NCBI RefSeq assembly: GCF_018812025.1
Contig: NC_063049.1
Span: 34,151,447-34,215,446 of the forward strand
From: Megalobrama amblycephala
Taxonomy: Eukaryota > Chordata > Actinopteri > Cypriniformes > Xenocyprididae
Length of the DNA stretch: 64,000 bases
Direction of reading: 5' to 3'
Shown: piece by piece, positions 33,923 to 46,700 of the stretch
Layout of the letters: each line of letters begins with the position of its first letter
Numbering within the stretch: position 1 is the first letter of the stretch
The notes under the pieces: generated by a model
What the model saw: only the letters and a program-made list of their open reading frames with translations
Told to the model about the DNA's origin: nothing
The model's database searches: none
Position numbers and translations under genes: made by a program

Positions 33923-34758
33923 TTAAAGGTACAATCTGTAATATTTTTTTCCGCTAGAGGTCGCTAGAAGCCTATTCAAAACAAAGGCGTAGTTTGATGA
34001 CGCCAAGTTTTAGAGCGGAAACTTGGGACATGTGGTCTCCATCTCAACGGACGGTGCAAAAGAATAGGGATCGGAGTCGGGAAGAACTCATGTTCATGGA
34101 TGCAATTATTAACGTTACTGTAGTATGAAGCAGAGCAGGATCGAGTGTTGTGGGAGCTGAACGAGGCCGCTGGAGCGACTGATCAACACGCCCCACGAGC
34201 AGCGGGACTTTTATTATGACACAGTCGCCGGCGGCGCTTCCGCTTTTCCGGTCACGAGTATGAGGTTTACGGGAGTTGTCCTTGTCGACAGAACCAGCGG
34301 CAGATGGTAAACAGTAATTATGTTCCATAAATAAGTAACACAATCCACCATAAAATGTGCAAGAAGTAAATAAGGAACTGCTTGAAGCAAGCTAGTGGTT
34401 TGCTGGACGCTAGACACTACTTCCGCATTTGTCCACGACACTGTTGTCATGTGGTTTCTATGTCAGTAAAGGTGGTAACAAAGGGTAACTGACGTCATTG
34501 ACAGGAGACTGCACTGCCCCAACCGCATAGCAACACCTTAGCAACCACCCTAGTACCCTAGCAACCGCATAGCAACACCCTATCAACCACTCAGATTACC
34601 CTAGTACTGTCACTGTTTAGAATGGGAATTTTCTCATGATTTACAAGTAGTTGAAAACATTAGAGATATTGTTAGTAATCAGCTGGACAAAATATATAAC
34701 ACTAGCCTAGTGGTTTTTGGATATTTTACTGCAAATATCTTACAGATTGTACCTTTAA
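33923..34758. mobile_element. hAT-like MITE nested in the larger MITE
   Basis: It starts TTAAAGGTACAATCTGTAAT and ends with the inverse (ATTGTACCTTTAA). Flanks are acaagagt on the left (33915-33922) and gcaagagt on the right (34759-34766). These give an 8-bp target duplication with one mismatch, the usual hAT size. It includes a short minisatellite at about 34516-34605. Confidence 0.75.
34516..34605. repeat. short minisatellite (tagcaacacc/tagcaaccac units)
   Basis: Irregular units built from ccgcatagcaacacc and cctagtaccctagcaacc are repeated about four times. A related stretch (acacccttagcaaccactct) occurs at about 39988-40018 without the MITE. Confidence 0.6.
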
Positions 34759-35244
34759 GCAAGAGTTTTGTTAGTCCCCATCAGCATGCCAGCTCCAGAC
34801 AAACAACTTTGACCCTCAAAACTGTTCTGTAATAGCTAACATTACAACAACAGCATATCTTGTTTCTGTGAAACCGCAAAACCAATGTCACTCACATATG
34901 GAGCAGAAACAATGCATCCACTGCGTCCATTTTCAGGCCTTCCCGCTTAGGTCTCTCCAGCGCTCTCCAAGGCTTTTCTAATATTAACACAGATCCTAAA
35001 GCTCTTGCCTGATCATAACACTTTTTTTTGCCAATGATATTCCTCTGACTTTTTCTCTTTTGTAATGTCTCTCAGCCATCTCCCTTTCTACAGTCTTTCT
35101 TCAAATCTCACTCTCTTTCCTCCCCCATCATGAGTGGACATGCCCCCTACTGCTGATTGGCTACAAGTGTATTGTGGTGCTCGGTCAACAGCGTATCTCA
35201 GAAATCTCTTCTTGCACCTTTAAGACTGATTCTTTGTTTACCTT

Positions 35245-37993
35245 GAAATGTGTTGCCAGATTTTGGTCCTGAAGGGCTGTCCTACTAAGGCTGCTGATTA
35301 TAGATCTTTGTTGTCTTCTAACAAACAACTCGCTAAAAGCCCATGAGAAAAGTGCTTTTTATAGACCTTTATATGAGATCAGATGACATTTTGTTGATTA
35401 GTTTGCCTTCAATGAGATGTATGCATCATTTTTTATTTTTATGATGCTAATATAAAAACTTTTGTCATGATTTAAACAACACTTTAAACCAACATTAATT
35501 TGCATTTGAAAGGTAGCCATTATTTTGAAAACAAAACTGGGAGCAAATACCAAGGAGTTGCACTGTATATGTGATTATTAGATTGTTAGATTAGATTGTT
35601 ACTGTTTAGGTGTTAGAGGACTAGTGAAGGTGTCTGTAAAGTAATCATCTGGTATTTTAATTTTATTTTTTAAATGTTATATTTATGAAGGAACTTGCGT
35701 GGATACTGCTGTCATCTTGTAACTAAATACACCAAGTCCTAGTTCATAGAAGTTGAACATTTTGCCATTCGTAACTTTTTAGTATTTTAATATTTGACTT
35801 CTCTTTATTAGGAAATAGTGTGCTATCAATTCAGGACACAGTATTAGTTAAATTCAAACTAATAGTTTTGACAGTGCTGAGAGAAAACATGGCAGCTTTA
35901 ACTAGAACACTGATTTTAGAGCCTTTGCATATGGAATATGTTGTGTAAATATATACATGTTTCTATAGTTGTACTGATAGCTCCTGTGTTAAGAATTTTA
36001 TTTTGCTTTTTGAGTGTGCTGTTTGATGAAGAGATTAATTGTGTGATATATACAGTAGTGAAGCTTAGAGTATCTACTCTAAAATATAGTGTGATTACGG
36101 TATGAATTCACATTTACTGTATGTATGTATAAGTTTATATTCCGAAATGTTGGACTGAATGAGCCTTAAAGTTTTAGGGGCTCATTATTATTTAACTGAA
36201 TGAGTTTTATACTCTCAATCAAACCTCAACTGAAATGCCTTTCCCTTTATGGTATTCACTAAAAGACATATATAGTTTTAACAGTATATTTTAACATTAA
36301 TTTTGAGTTTTCTTAGATTGAAAGCAAGCCTTCTTTGCATTATGCTCATATAGGAGACCTATTCGGGGATATTGTAATTATTATTGCGAGCACTGAGGCT
36401 TAGTAGCATTGGAACGTTTACAAATAATTTTATTTACTTATAGTTTTTCTGTTGTTTACATTTAATTTGTCAAAAAGGACTGTGATGCATTTTACAAAAA
36501 ATATAATAGGACATGTTTTTTTTTTTTTTTGTAATTCATTTGAATTATTGCTGCATAAATAGCAATTTGTTCACAATTTGACTGCTTACATTTGAAATTC
36601 TCATGAGCTCAGTAAGCAATTCTTGCACCATTTGAATTAAGATTAGCTTAGAGAAAAATCACAATTGTGAATTTATCAGAAGAAATGTTTGTTTAATTTA
36701 ATTTTACTATGTCCAAATGTTCAGACATAAACTCTGGTATGACTTGTACTCAAGAACAGACATTTCAGTTTTGTCTTTGTATGCTGTTTTCTTTATTTTC
36801 TTTATCATTATTTTATCAACATGTTAATTTAATAAATAACTTTCTGAATGTTTTGGTTGGAAAATGTTGTGTGGAAGCCACTAAACCATTCTATGTTGTT
36901 TAAAAAATAGGATTTTCCAACAAGAAAGTTTTTTGGGGGAAAAAATATAGCCAGAATGAAGATGAACTGAAAATGTCAAGCCATGAGACTGATGTAAGAC
37001 CAAAGACAAGTTTATGCAGAGCTAAAAATCTACCACAAAATCATCTTTTGTATTGTATATGGTACATTTAGTGGTTTCTTTTAATGGTACACAACTAAAA
37101 GATACGTTCAACAATCAGACACCTCCTGTTGATACATAATTTACATTGTTAACAGTTGTTTATTTTCCCAATAAAATGAATTCTAACAAAAATGTTTTTA
37201 TTTTTTTATTTTTTACTTAACCTTTGAAGTAAATATTTAAAGGTAGTAAAACATTAGTTGTTATATGTCTAAGAGTTAAAAAAATATTTATTTAGCAATA
37301 TAATATGATAAAAATATTTTAGATCTATTTTAGAAATATTTATCATAATATTTTATAATATGATAAAAAAATATTTTAGGCAATGGAGGGGATAAATTAA
37401 ATAATTGAAAAACTTATGATTTTTTAGGCATATGTTTTTAGAATTTATAAACTACATGGGATATTTTTACTTTCAAATTCAATATATATTATATAAAAAT
37501 CTATATAGTTCACCATAAATTGACTTTGAACGTCACGAAGGTGGTATCATCACATCTGGCCAATCAGAATGAGAACTGAGCAGGCGTGCTTCCGGCTGGT
37601 CTCCACCTAGGACTTTTAATTTGAAAATTGAATTTTGTTTCTAAAGTAAAAATCACTAAAATTATAAAATGTCATTGTAGTAAACTATATTAATATGATC
37701 GATATACTATGCATAGCTTAATTATACCCAAACAATTCCGTTTGTGCGGTTTAATTATTTTTCTTTTACACCACCTCCTGTCACATGATGCGGGTCGCGA
37801 ATGACTTCACGCTCTGTCATGGCTGCACGAGACATAAACATGCCAGTGGTTCTGTAATTCAGAGCATTAAACCAGTGCGATGGTTAAAAAAGCGGCCATA
37901 ACAAATAATTTTGACTTGAGCTTCGCTATATGAAATTGGTTGGTCATTGTTTGAGCGGTTAGCTGTGTTGTAAATCATAGGAAAGATTCAATC
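35245..37993. other. lmln-osbpl11 spacer and osbpl11 upstream region
   Basis: No gene or clear transposon is seen in 35245-37500, which is AT-rich and low in complexity. An AATAAA lies near 37171, on the plus strand, but is far from lmln. From about 37534 the base composition rises slightly. A CCAAT motif (ccaatcag) lies near 37560 and GC-richer sequence near 37790-37850, so the osbpl11 promoter and 5' UTR probably fall in 37530-37993. This is inference from position. Confidence 0.35.
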
Positions 37994-40659
37994 ATGCAGT
38001 CTGAAGCCGTCCTGGAGCATCACGGCAGCTCACAGAGTTCCTGCAGGACGGGCTCCAAATCATGGCAGTACAGGTACTTCACATAAATATTCTTCTTTTG
38101 AAACAAACGGTGTTTACATAAGAAAAATTGCTCGAAATGAAATAGCAAAAGCAATACCTTTTGTGTGAGGAGGAGATGTGTAAAAGTCCATTTCCGGAGT
38201 AAGCTGGACAGATATATTTCTGTTATCATTTACCCATGTCGTTCCATCCATATGACTTACTTTCTTCCAAGCACCACAAAAGGAGATGGTAGGCAGAATT
38301 ACAGCCTCAGTCTCCTGTCACTTTCATTATATATACATAATAGACGATAGACCATCATCTGGAATAGTTATGTGGATATTACTCTTCGAGCATCCTGTGA
38401 ATGGTCTATGCACTATACAGCTTTATGGTTGATATTTTGTGATATGATCTTTTGGTAATAGTTTGAATGTCTGGCACACCACTAGTGCTTTTACAACATT
38501 GAGTTTAATTAATTTTCTTTTTATTAACTGAAGTGATCTGATGGAAAAGGTGGATGGGTATTTGATGAAGTACACCAATCTTGTGACTGGATGGCAGTAT
38601 CGGTGAGTCTGATGTATCCGTCTTTTATGAACAAGCCCAAATGGAATCTGTGCAGATTTAGCGGGAAATCTTTTTGGAATTCTGCAGGTAAAATGGAATA
38701 GCCAAACTATATAATAAACAAACAGACAATCGATGATGAACAAGAAGACTTTATTACTAATATAAGTGTGCCAATTCAGTGGAAATTTGTTGAGATCTGA
38801 GAGTGCATATTTCATGCAGGGTTATTATAGTTAGATAAATCTAAAACCATTAAAAAAGTGTTACTTAAAATAAATGTAAACTCAGTTATCATTAAATAAT
38901 TATTTTAGTCTATTGTCAAGGCAACATTTCTCATTTTCATTTAGGTTAACTAGATATACTAAAATAATTACAACTAAAACTGAAGTGAATATTAATAAAA
39001 CATTTAGTATAAAAACATATATAGACAGTATATAGACAAAAACACACAATACAATAAGTAAAATTAAGATGAAAATGGAAAATATATTTGAATGAAAACT
39101 GATTATAGATATTAATAATATTAATATTCCATGTGGGCCTGCTTTTGTGCTCAGAGCCTCTTCTGTTTAATCAACAAGGGCGCAACCTTCTGACTTGTCT
39201 CTAAAGCTGGTATGTTTCACTCACTGTAGATATTTTGTGCTCAACAATGAGGCAGGGCTGCTGGAATACTTTGTTAATGAGCAGTCCAGGAATCAGAAGC
39301 CCCGGGGCTCGCTGCCGTTAGCCGGTGCAGTGATTTCCCCCAGCGATGAAGATTCACACACCTTCACTGTCAATGCCATCAGCGGAGAGCAATACAAACT
39401 CAGAGGTTGTCAAGTGATCTCTTTTCACTCTTTCTCTTTTTCTTCTTCTTTTTTTTTAAATCTCAGATGTTTCACTTCCTTTTTAAGTGTGTGGTTTAGT
39501 ATAAACTAAACAAACATAGATGATGCTCTTTTAATTATACCACAAGCTTTTTGTAAAAATGATCCTGTGTATCACTGGTCTGATCTGAAATAATATGATC
39601 CCAATAAAATATTTTATGTTAAAAATCTTTTTAAAAACTGTTTGTGTAACTTTAGCCTCAGATGCAAAGGAGCGTCAGCACTGGGTCAGCCGACTGCAGA
39701 TCTGTGCGCAGCACCACACGGAGGCGATGGGCAAGGTGAGACTTACAACCAGACACCTGTTATACTGTTAAAACAACCACAGCTCAGTGACTTCCTAAGT
39801 TACAGGAACAGACAGACAATCTGTTCAATTACAATGCTGCAAAAATCTAAGATTCAGTCATCAATTATTCCCCATGATGAAATCAATCCTAACTGGATTC
39901 TCCTAACTGTCTTCCAAGAACCAAAAACCAACCATCACTGACATCAAGTCTGGTATGATGTGAATATATGTGAATATAGTATCACTACACAACACCCTTA
40001 GCAACCACTCTTAGCAACATAAACTGTTTGTTCTCAGTTGATATTGTTCATTGAAGCTTACTGTATTATGTAGACGAGTGTTGTGAGAAAGAGATTAAGT
40101 GAGCGAGTTTATTACCTGCATTCAGATCTAGCATTTTCCTTCAGGTCAGTCCTGTTGTGTTCAATGTATTATCTTGTCCTTTTAACAGTTAAGGGGTTTT
40201 CCCGTGACTGACAGCGCTAGTCAAAACAGTTGCGTCTTGTTCCGTGTTCACAACAGTTCAGTCTTTTCAATGTAAAAGTTTTTGCTACTGACTGACACAA
40301 TCATAAAGACAGTCTTTGCTGCCATCTAATGGCATGAAAATGTAACTTCTGTTGCTGTTCACGTACATGGACTATTTTTTCCGGTGGAAGGAAGGCTTTT
40401 AGTGAAAGTTTTCTTCATGAAAGTGGCATTGATTACATATTTTTGGCTGTAATATTTGTATTGTGTGGTAACCATTTTATAAAAGCAATAAGGTACTCGA
40501 GGCTAGTGCTGTATCGTGAATAAGTCACAGCTGAAGGGGTTGCAGGCACTTCGCTTCATGTTGTGCATAACAACGCCCTTCAACCGTGACTTATTCACGA
40601 TACAGCACAGCCTCTCATACCTTATTGCTTCCATATACAACTTTTTATAAAGAGCTAGG

Positions 40660-40750
<91 letters not shown>

Positions 40751-43700
40751 CTTTACATGTTTACTGTTACATTAAGCGGATAAAGGTAGATTCTAAAATA
40801 TATATATAACTTTATCTGCATAATGTACATACAGTAAACTCATGTAAAGCAATACTATATAGCAGATCTATAACAATCACACAGCTGAGATTTGCTATAC
40901 AGTATATATTGACAAACTGGAATGATATGAATTTTGCGCTGCATATTTGACTATATGTGACTGTGAATTAGATGCAGCTGAGGGAAAGATAATCATGAAT
41001 CACCAGATTTCTAGCATTTTGTAAAATTTCTCCTTTAGTGTTCCATGGAAGTAATAAAAACACAGATTTGGATCAAAATGAGGTAAATGATGATAAAATT
41101 GTAATTTTTGTGTAAACTAATCCTTTTAGCACTTATCCATAATCCCACAGACAAACCCACCACTTCAATCTCGCAGTCTCTCCATGGCATCTCAGGGCAG
41201 TGGCAGCTCTCCAGGATCTCAACACAGGATCAACCAGAACTCAAACGCCCTGTTGGGCCTGTCCCAGCTGCAGCGCGGCTCCTCTCTTTACTCCAGCAGG
41301 AAATCGCTGCTGCCTGATCACTTGCTGGAGGCCAGAGAGGTGAGAATGAGTGATGTTTTTAGATCCCCATTTGCACAGTCAATTAGTAACTTTAAAAACA
41401 TCTGATCTGAACTTTTTGAGGTTTAGGATGTTCATTAACCAATTGTTTTTGTTCTGCTCCAGATGATGAGCCAGGCGCAGGGCCAGCACAGAGACCTGAT
41501 CCAGAGTATTGAGGGTCTACCCTCCTCCCAAGGTCCCTCTCCCTTGGATCAAGACCTGCTGCTGCTGAAAGCCACCTCTTTGGCCACTATGACCTGTCTC
41601 AGTGACTGCTTGCATATCCTGCAGCTCCAACAAGTGGCTCGGCAGAAAATTCCTCTCGCTGGTGAGATTTTTTTATTTTATTTTTCATCTGTGTGTCAAT
41701 CCTTGTGTTAAATGTAACAGCTAGGGCTGGCTTAAAAATATTGATTTCTCGATTTTATTCGATTCTCATTTCAAAGAACCAATATCAATTCTTAAATCCT
41801 AAGAATAATATAAATAAAATTAAATTAATGCCATTTTGGCGCTCTATAATGTGGCGTGACAGATCGCTCTAGCGCCTTAGTTCAAGTGAAGTGGCAGCAT
41901 GGAGCGCACATGAATTGATCCTGTCTTCCGCGTTGCTACTAGTTACAGAACAAAATAAACATAAATGAACAACTGAAGCTATGTTAAATGATACAGTACA
42001 ACTTACTGAAATCCATATCATGTCTCATGTAATCATTTGGTGAGTATTTCTACCAGGGAAAGACATCAATAAAGCAATGTAAACAATGTCCTGTAATGTT
42101 ACATTTACCTCAGAAAAGTCATTCAAAACTCGTTAGTCAGCTTGAAAAATTAACTCTATAGAGGAGCATTTTGTTACATAATAGCATATTGCATATTGTA
42201 TTTTTCCTTACCCTGTCCTTGAATATTTAATGTGTTTTTGAATAAATACGTCATGTTTTTTTGAAAGCCATAATTTAAATGTTTATGTTAAAAATACACG
42301 TAATAACATAATTACGTCATTAAAAGTTTATTATAATAACGTTATTATTATGAAAACTTCGTTATGGCCAATTTAAATGTAAGCAACTACAAATCAGTTA
42401 ATTTTAACCTTTAATATTATAGTAATGTATCATCTGGGGTTCCCTTTGTAGTTTGCAGCATTAGTTGAGAGAGATTTTTTTTTTCTTCAATTAATTGATA
42501 TTGAATCGAATCGAAAGCTTGTGAATCAAAATCGAATCAAATCATAAAAATTTGTCAATGCCCAGCTTTAGTAACAGTTTACACATCATACTTCCATATG
42601 TTTACACTTCCACTTCACATATGTAATGGTAATGACAAAACTAAGCCATGATTGAATGGACAGCAGGGGAAAAATGATAATAGTTATTATAAAAAATTCA
42701 TAATGGATTCATAATGCTTGACATCTTGCTCTGTCAGGCTTTTTGCCTCTGTCAGGCTCTTCTAATCTTAGACCTGACTTTACTATATACTTTGTGCTAC
42801 TGCAGTGCTTAGATGTTAAGTGAAAGCACTTCTCTTCCAGTAAGAGGGTTATTTATAAGCTCAGCTTCCCACACAGGAATTTTTCTTGACTGGTGCTGCT
42901 CACATGTGTCATACAGCAAGAGTCTCTTGTATTCCTCTCTGATTTTTTTGACAAGATTATATCAAAATTGGCAGCATATCCTACTTTTATTTTTATTAAA
43001 AAAAATTCTAGTTTTGTTAAGTTAGCAAGTGTTTCGTAAAAAATCATAATTTAGCTTTAAATTACCATTTTCCATCCTATTTCTGACCCTTAAGATTAAA
43101 TGGGCTTTTCTTTTTCTTTTTTTGCTGTACCAGTAACACTTACAGTATCTCACCGAAGTGAGTACACCCCTCACATTTTTGTAAATATTTTATTATATCT
43201 TTTCATGTGACATCACTGAAGAAATGACACTTTGCTACAATGCAAAGGAGTGAGTGTACAGCTTGTATAACAGTGTAAATTTACTGTCCCCTCAAAATAA
43301 CTCAACACACAGCCATTAATGTCTAAACCGCTGGCCACAAAAGTGAGTACACCCCTAAGTGAAAATATCCAAATATGGCCCAAAGTGTCAATATTTTGTG
43401 TGGTTACCATTATTTTCCAGCACTGCTTTAACCCTCTTGGGCATGAAGTTCACCAGAGCTTCACAGGTTGCCACTGGAGTCCTCTTCCACTCCTCCATGA
43501 CGACATCACGGAGCTGGTGGATGTTAGAGACCTTGCGCTCCTCCACCTTCCATTTGAGGATGCCCCACAGATGCTCAATAGGGTTTAGGTCTGGAGACAT
43601 GCTTGGCCAGTCAATCACTTTTACCCTCAGCTTCTTTAGCAAGGCAGTGGTCGTCTTGGAGGTGTGTTTGGGGTCGTTATCATGTTGGAAAATCGCCCTG

Positions 43701-46700
43701 CGGCCCAGTCTCCGAAGGGAAGGGGATCATGTTCTGCTCATTCATGGTTCCCTCAATGAACTGTAGCTCCCCAGTGCTGGCAGCACTCATACAGCCCCAG
43801 ACCATGACACTCCCACCACCATGCTTGACTGTAGGCAAGACACACTTGTCTTTGTACTCCTCACCTGGTTGCCACCACACACGCTTGACACCATCTGAAC
43901 CAAATAAGTTTATCTTGGTCTCATCAGACCACAGGACATGGTTCCAGTAATCCATGTCCTTAGTCTGCTTGTCTTCAGCAAACTGTTTGCGGCTTTCTTG
44001 TGCATCATCTTTAGAAGAGGATTCCTTCTGGGACAACAGCCATGCAGACCAGTTTGATGCAGTGTGCGGCGTATGGTCTGAGCACTAACAGGCTGACCCC
44101 ACCACCCCTTTAACATCTGCAGCAATGCTGGCAGCACTCATACGTCTATTTCCCAAACACAACCTCTAGATATGATGCTGAGCACGTGCACTTAACTTCT
44201 TTGGTCGACCATGGCGAGGCCTGTTCTGAGTGGAACCTGTCCTGTTAAACCGCTGTATGGTTTTGGCCACCGTGCTGCAGCTCAGTTTCAGGGTCTTGGC
44301 AATCTTCTTATAGCCTATGCCATCTTTATGTAGAGCAACAAATCTTTTTTTCAGGTCTTCAGAGAGTTCTTTGCCATGAGGTGCCATGTTGAACTTCCAG
44401 TGACCAGTATGAGAGAGTGAGAGCGATAACAGCAAATTTAAAACAACAGCTCCACATTCACACCTGAGACCTTGTAACACTAACGAGTCACATGACACCG
44501 GGGAGAGAAAATGGCTAATTGGGCCCAATTTGGACATTTTCACTTAGGGGTGTACTCACTTTTGTGGCTAGCGGTTTACACATTAATGGCTGTGTGTCGA
44601 GTTTTTTTGAGGGGACAGCAAATTTACACTGTTATACAAGCTGTACACTCACTACTTTACATTGTAGCAAAGTGTCATTTCTTCAGTGTTGTCACATGAA
44701 AAGATATAATAATATTTTTACAAAAATGTGAGCGGTGTACTCACTTCTGTGAGATACTGTATATGTAAACATCTTCGAAGAAATCTCTTTACATTTTTCT
44801 TGCAAAAACAGATGGTGTCAATAGTGTAGCGATGCATGAAGCACTGCTTACACAGAAGTCACTTTCAAACCAGGTAGTTTTCTGTTGGTCAATGCGTCAA
44901 ATTTGCGTGACCAACTTGAACACCAGTGAAATCTGCATAGGGAACTTTTTTCCCTAATTCAAAACTCCCAATAGCATGATTATTGAAATAACTTTACAAT
45001 ATAATGCGATATAGTAAAATTTAATAATAACAAATAAAAATTGTACAGAAAATATGCAGTGCAAGTTTTGTAAATACTGTTGGTAGATTTTGCCTCTGCC
45101 CACTTTTGTTTATCGGCCAATCGGGCACAGATATTAGACAATAAAATAGCCAAATATTCATTGATTAATTATCCCGGGCTGCGTTGCCCAAAAGTATTAT
45201 AAGCCTAAGTAGATCATAGAGATCATTGGCACCAATAATTTGTGCAATCTAAGCCAGGCTTATGATGCTTTTGGGAAATGCAGCCCTGGCTGATATAACA
45301 GTCTATCACTAGTCATGTTTTCAAATTCATCTTTTTGGCGTGTCATGATTTATGTTAAAAGGAGCGAGTACAGACCCCCTTTTTGTTGAATACTTTCCCA
45401 GTGTAGATTTTGTGTAGCACTCATATATTGGCTGATCGAAATGCAATCCAAAGATGAATAATGTAGAGACTTTTAGAGAACCACAAATGCTCTCCTTCTC
45501 CAAATCCGCTATCAGACAGTTATTGAATACCTTAAATCACATATTCACTGCGACTCACTGATCCTTATGTGTAATCCAGGTCAATGCGATAAGATCAAAA
45601 TACACAATGCCACACGTCTTTCTGCTCACATCACAGTAACGGTGTGTACCAAAATAACCAATAGCTGAAAAGCAAAAAAGGTAGTTAATTTTCCATTTCA
45701 TAGTAAAGGAAAAACCACAAGTGTTTGTGGTCACAAATCCAATAATCTCAGGTCATGTTTGTGCCTGTAGAATTTATGACCTAGAGCCCTGCTCGGGGAG
45801 TGGAATATTGTTTTATAATTAATGAGGAACTGTATCCACCACTGATAGACTTCTGCAGGTAACCAGAGCTCTGCTGGCGTCACTCAAGCGCGGCGGTTGA
45901 CAGACTTGCCAAATTGTGTTACCATACGGTTGTCAGTTCTTGGATGAATATGTCTCCTGTCAGATTTGCTTGTTTGTGGACCCAAAAGCCCTTGGACGGA
46001 CATTTATTTTGCAAAACTGAAGACTTCAACTTGTGTGCTTGACTTTAATGCAACCCAGTCATGAAGCATACATATTTTATTACTCTCTGACTCGAGAGAA
46101 ACAATATGTAATTATTCCACAGTTCCAGGATCACCTGCTTTTCCACTGTTTTTGAAGTAGTGAGGTACCTTGTGAACTTTCTGAACTTCCTAATGACTGG
46201 AACAATGCAAAAACCACCAGATTAGTCTCCACGCCAAAAGGCAAACACATCAACAATGGGCAGGGCCTCGTGCAGACGGTGAGACCCTGTTCTCAGGTTT
46301 CCAAAGAGAGCTCTGTGTCAGTTGTCAGAGCGCTAAACACCCAGAATTCCTGTGGTGTTAAGAGGCTGCTGTTGGCTTGTGGGCATTGTGCTGGTGGGCC
46401 GGTGATATGAGCACCCCTGAGCCAGGTTTTGTGTGCCCTGTAGGCTCTGCACTTGAGTGGCTGGAGCCAAAACTCCCCGACATCCTGAAGAATGGAGGGA
46501 CGCTCCCTAGCATCACCAAAGATGACGGTAAAACAGTGGGAACCGTTCTAGAACCTTTAGAAATGGACTCCTGTGATATTGCTGGGGTAAGATTTGCTTT
46601 ATCTAAACTTTCTTGCTAACTGTTATGCTCTGTCATTCTTGCTGTTATCAGTCAATAATTTGACAAATGGGTCTGAATGATTCATTAGCAAACAAATCTG

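Larger units (their letters stand above)
33661..35244. mobile_element. large inverted-repeat MITE downstream of lmln, carrying a second MITE
   Basis: The left end holds aaacaaagagtcagtcttaa and then aggtgcagtaagcga. The right end holds the near-perfect inverse (caccttTAAGACTGATTCTTTG). The inverted ends extend over at least 40 bp. A separate element fills 33923-34758. Confidence 0.75.

Noticed and set aside
34044..34450. Minus-strand open frames of 78-99 residues
   Set aside because: Fall inside the nested hAT-like MITE and have no matches I recognise.
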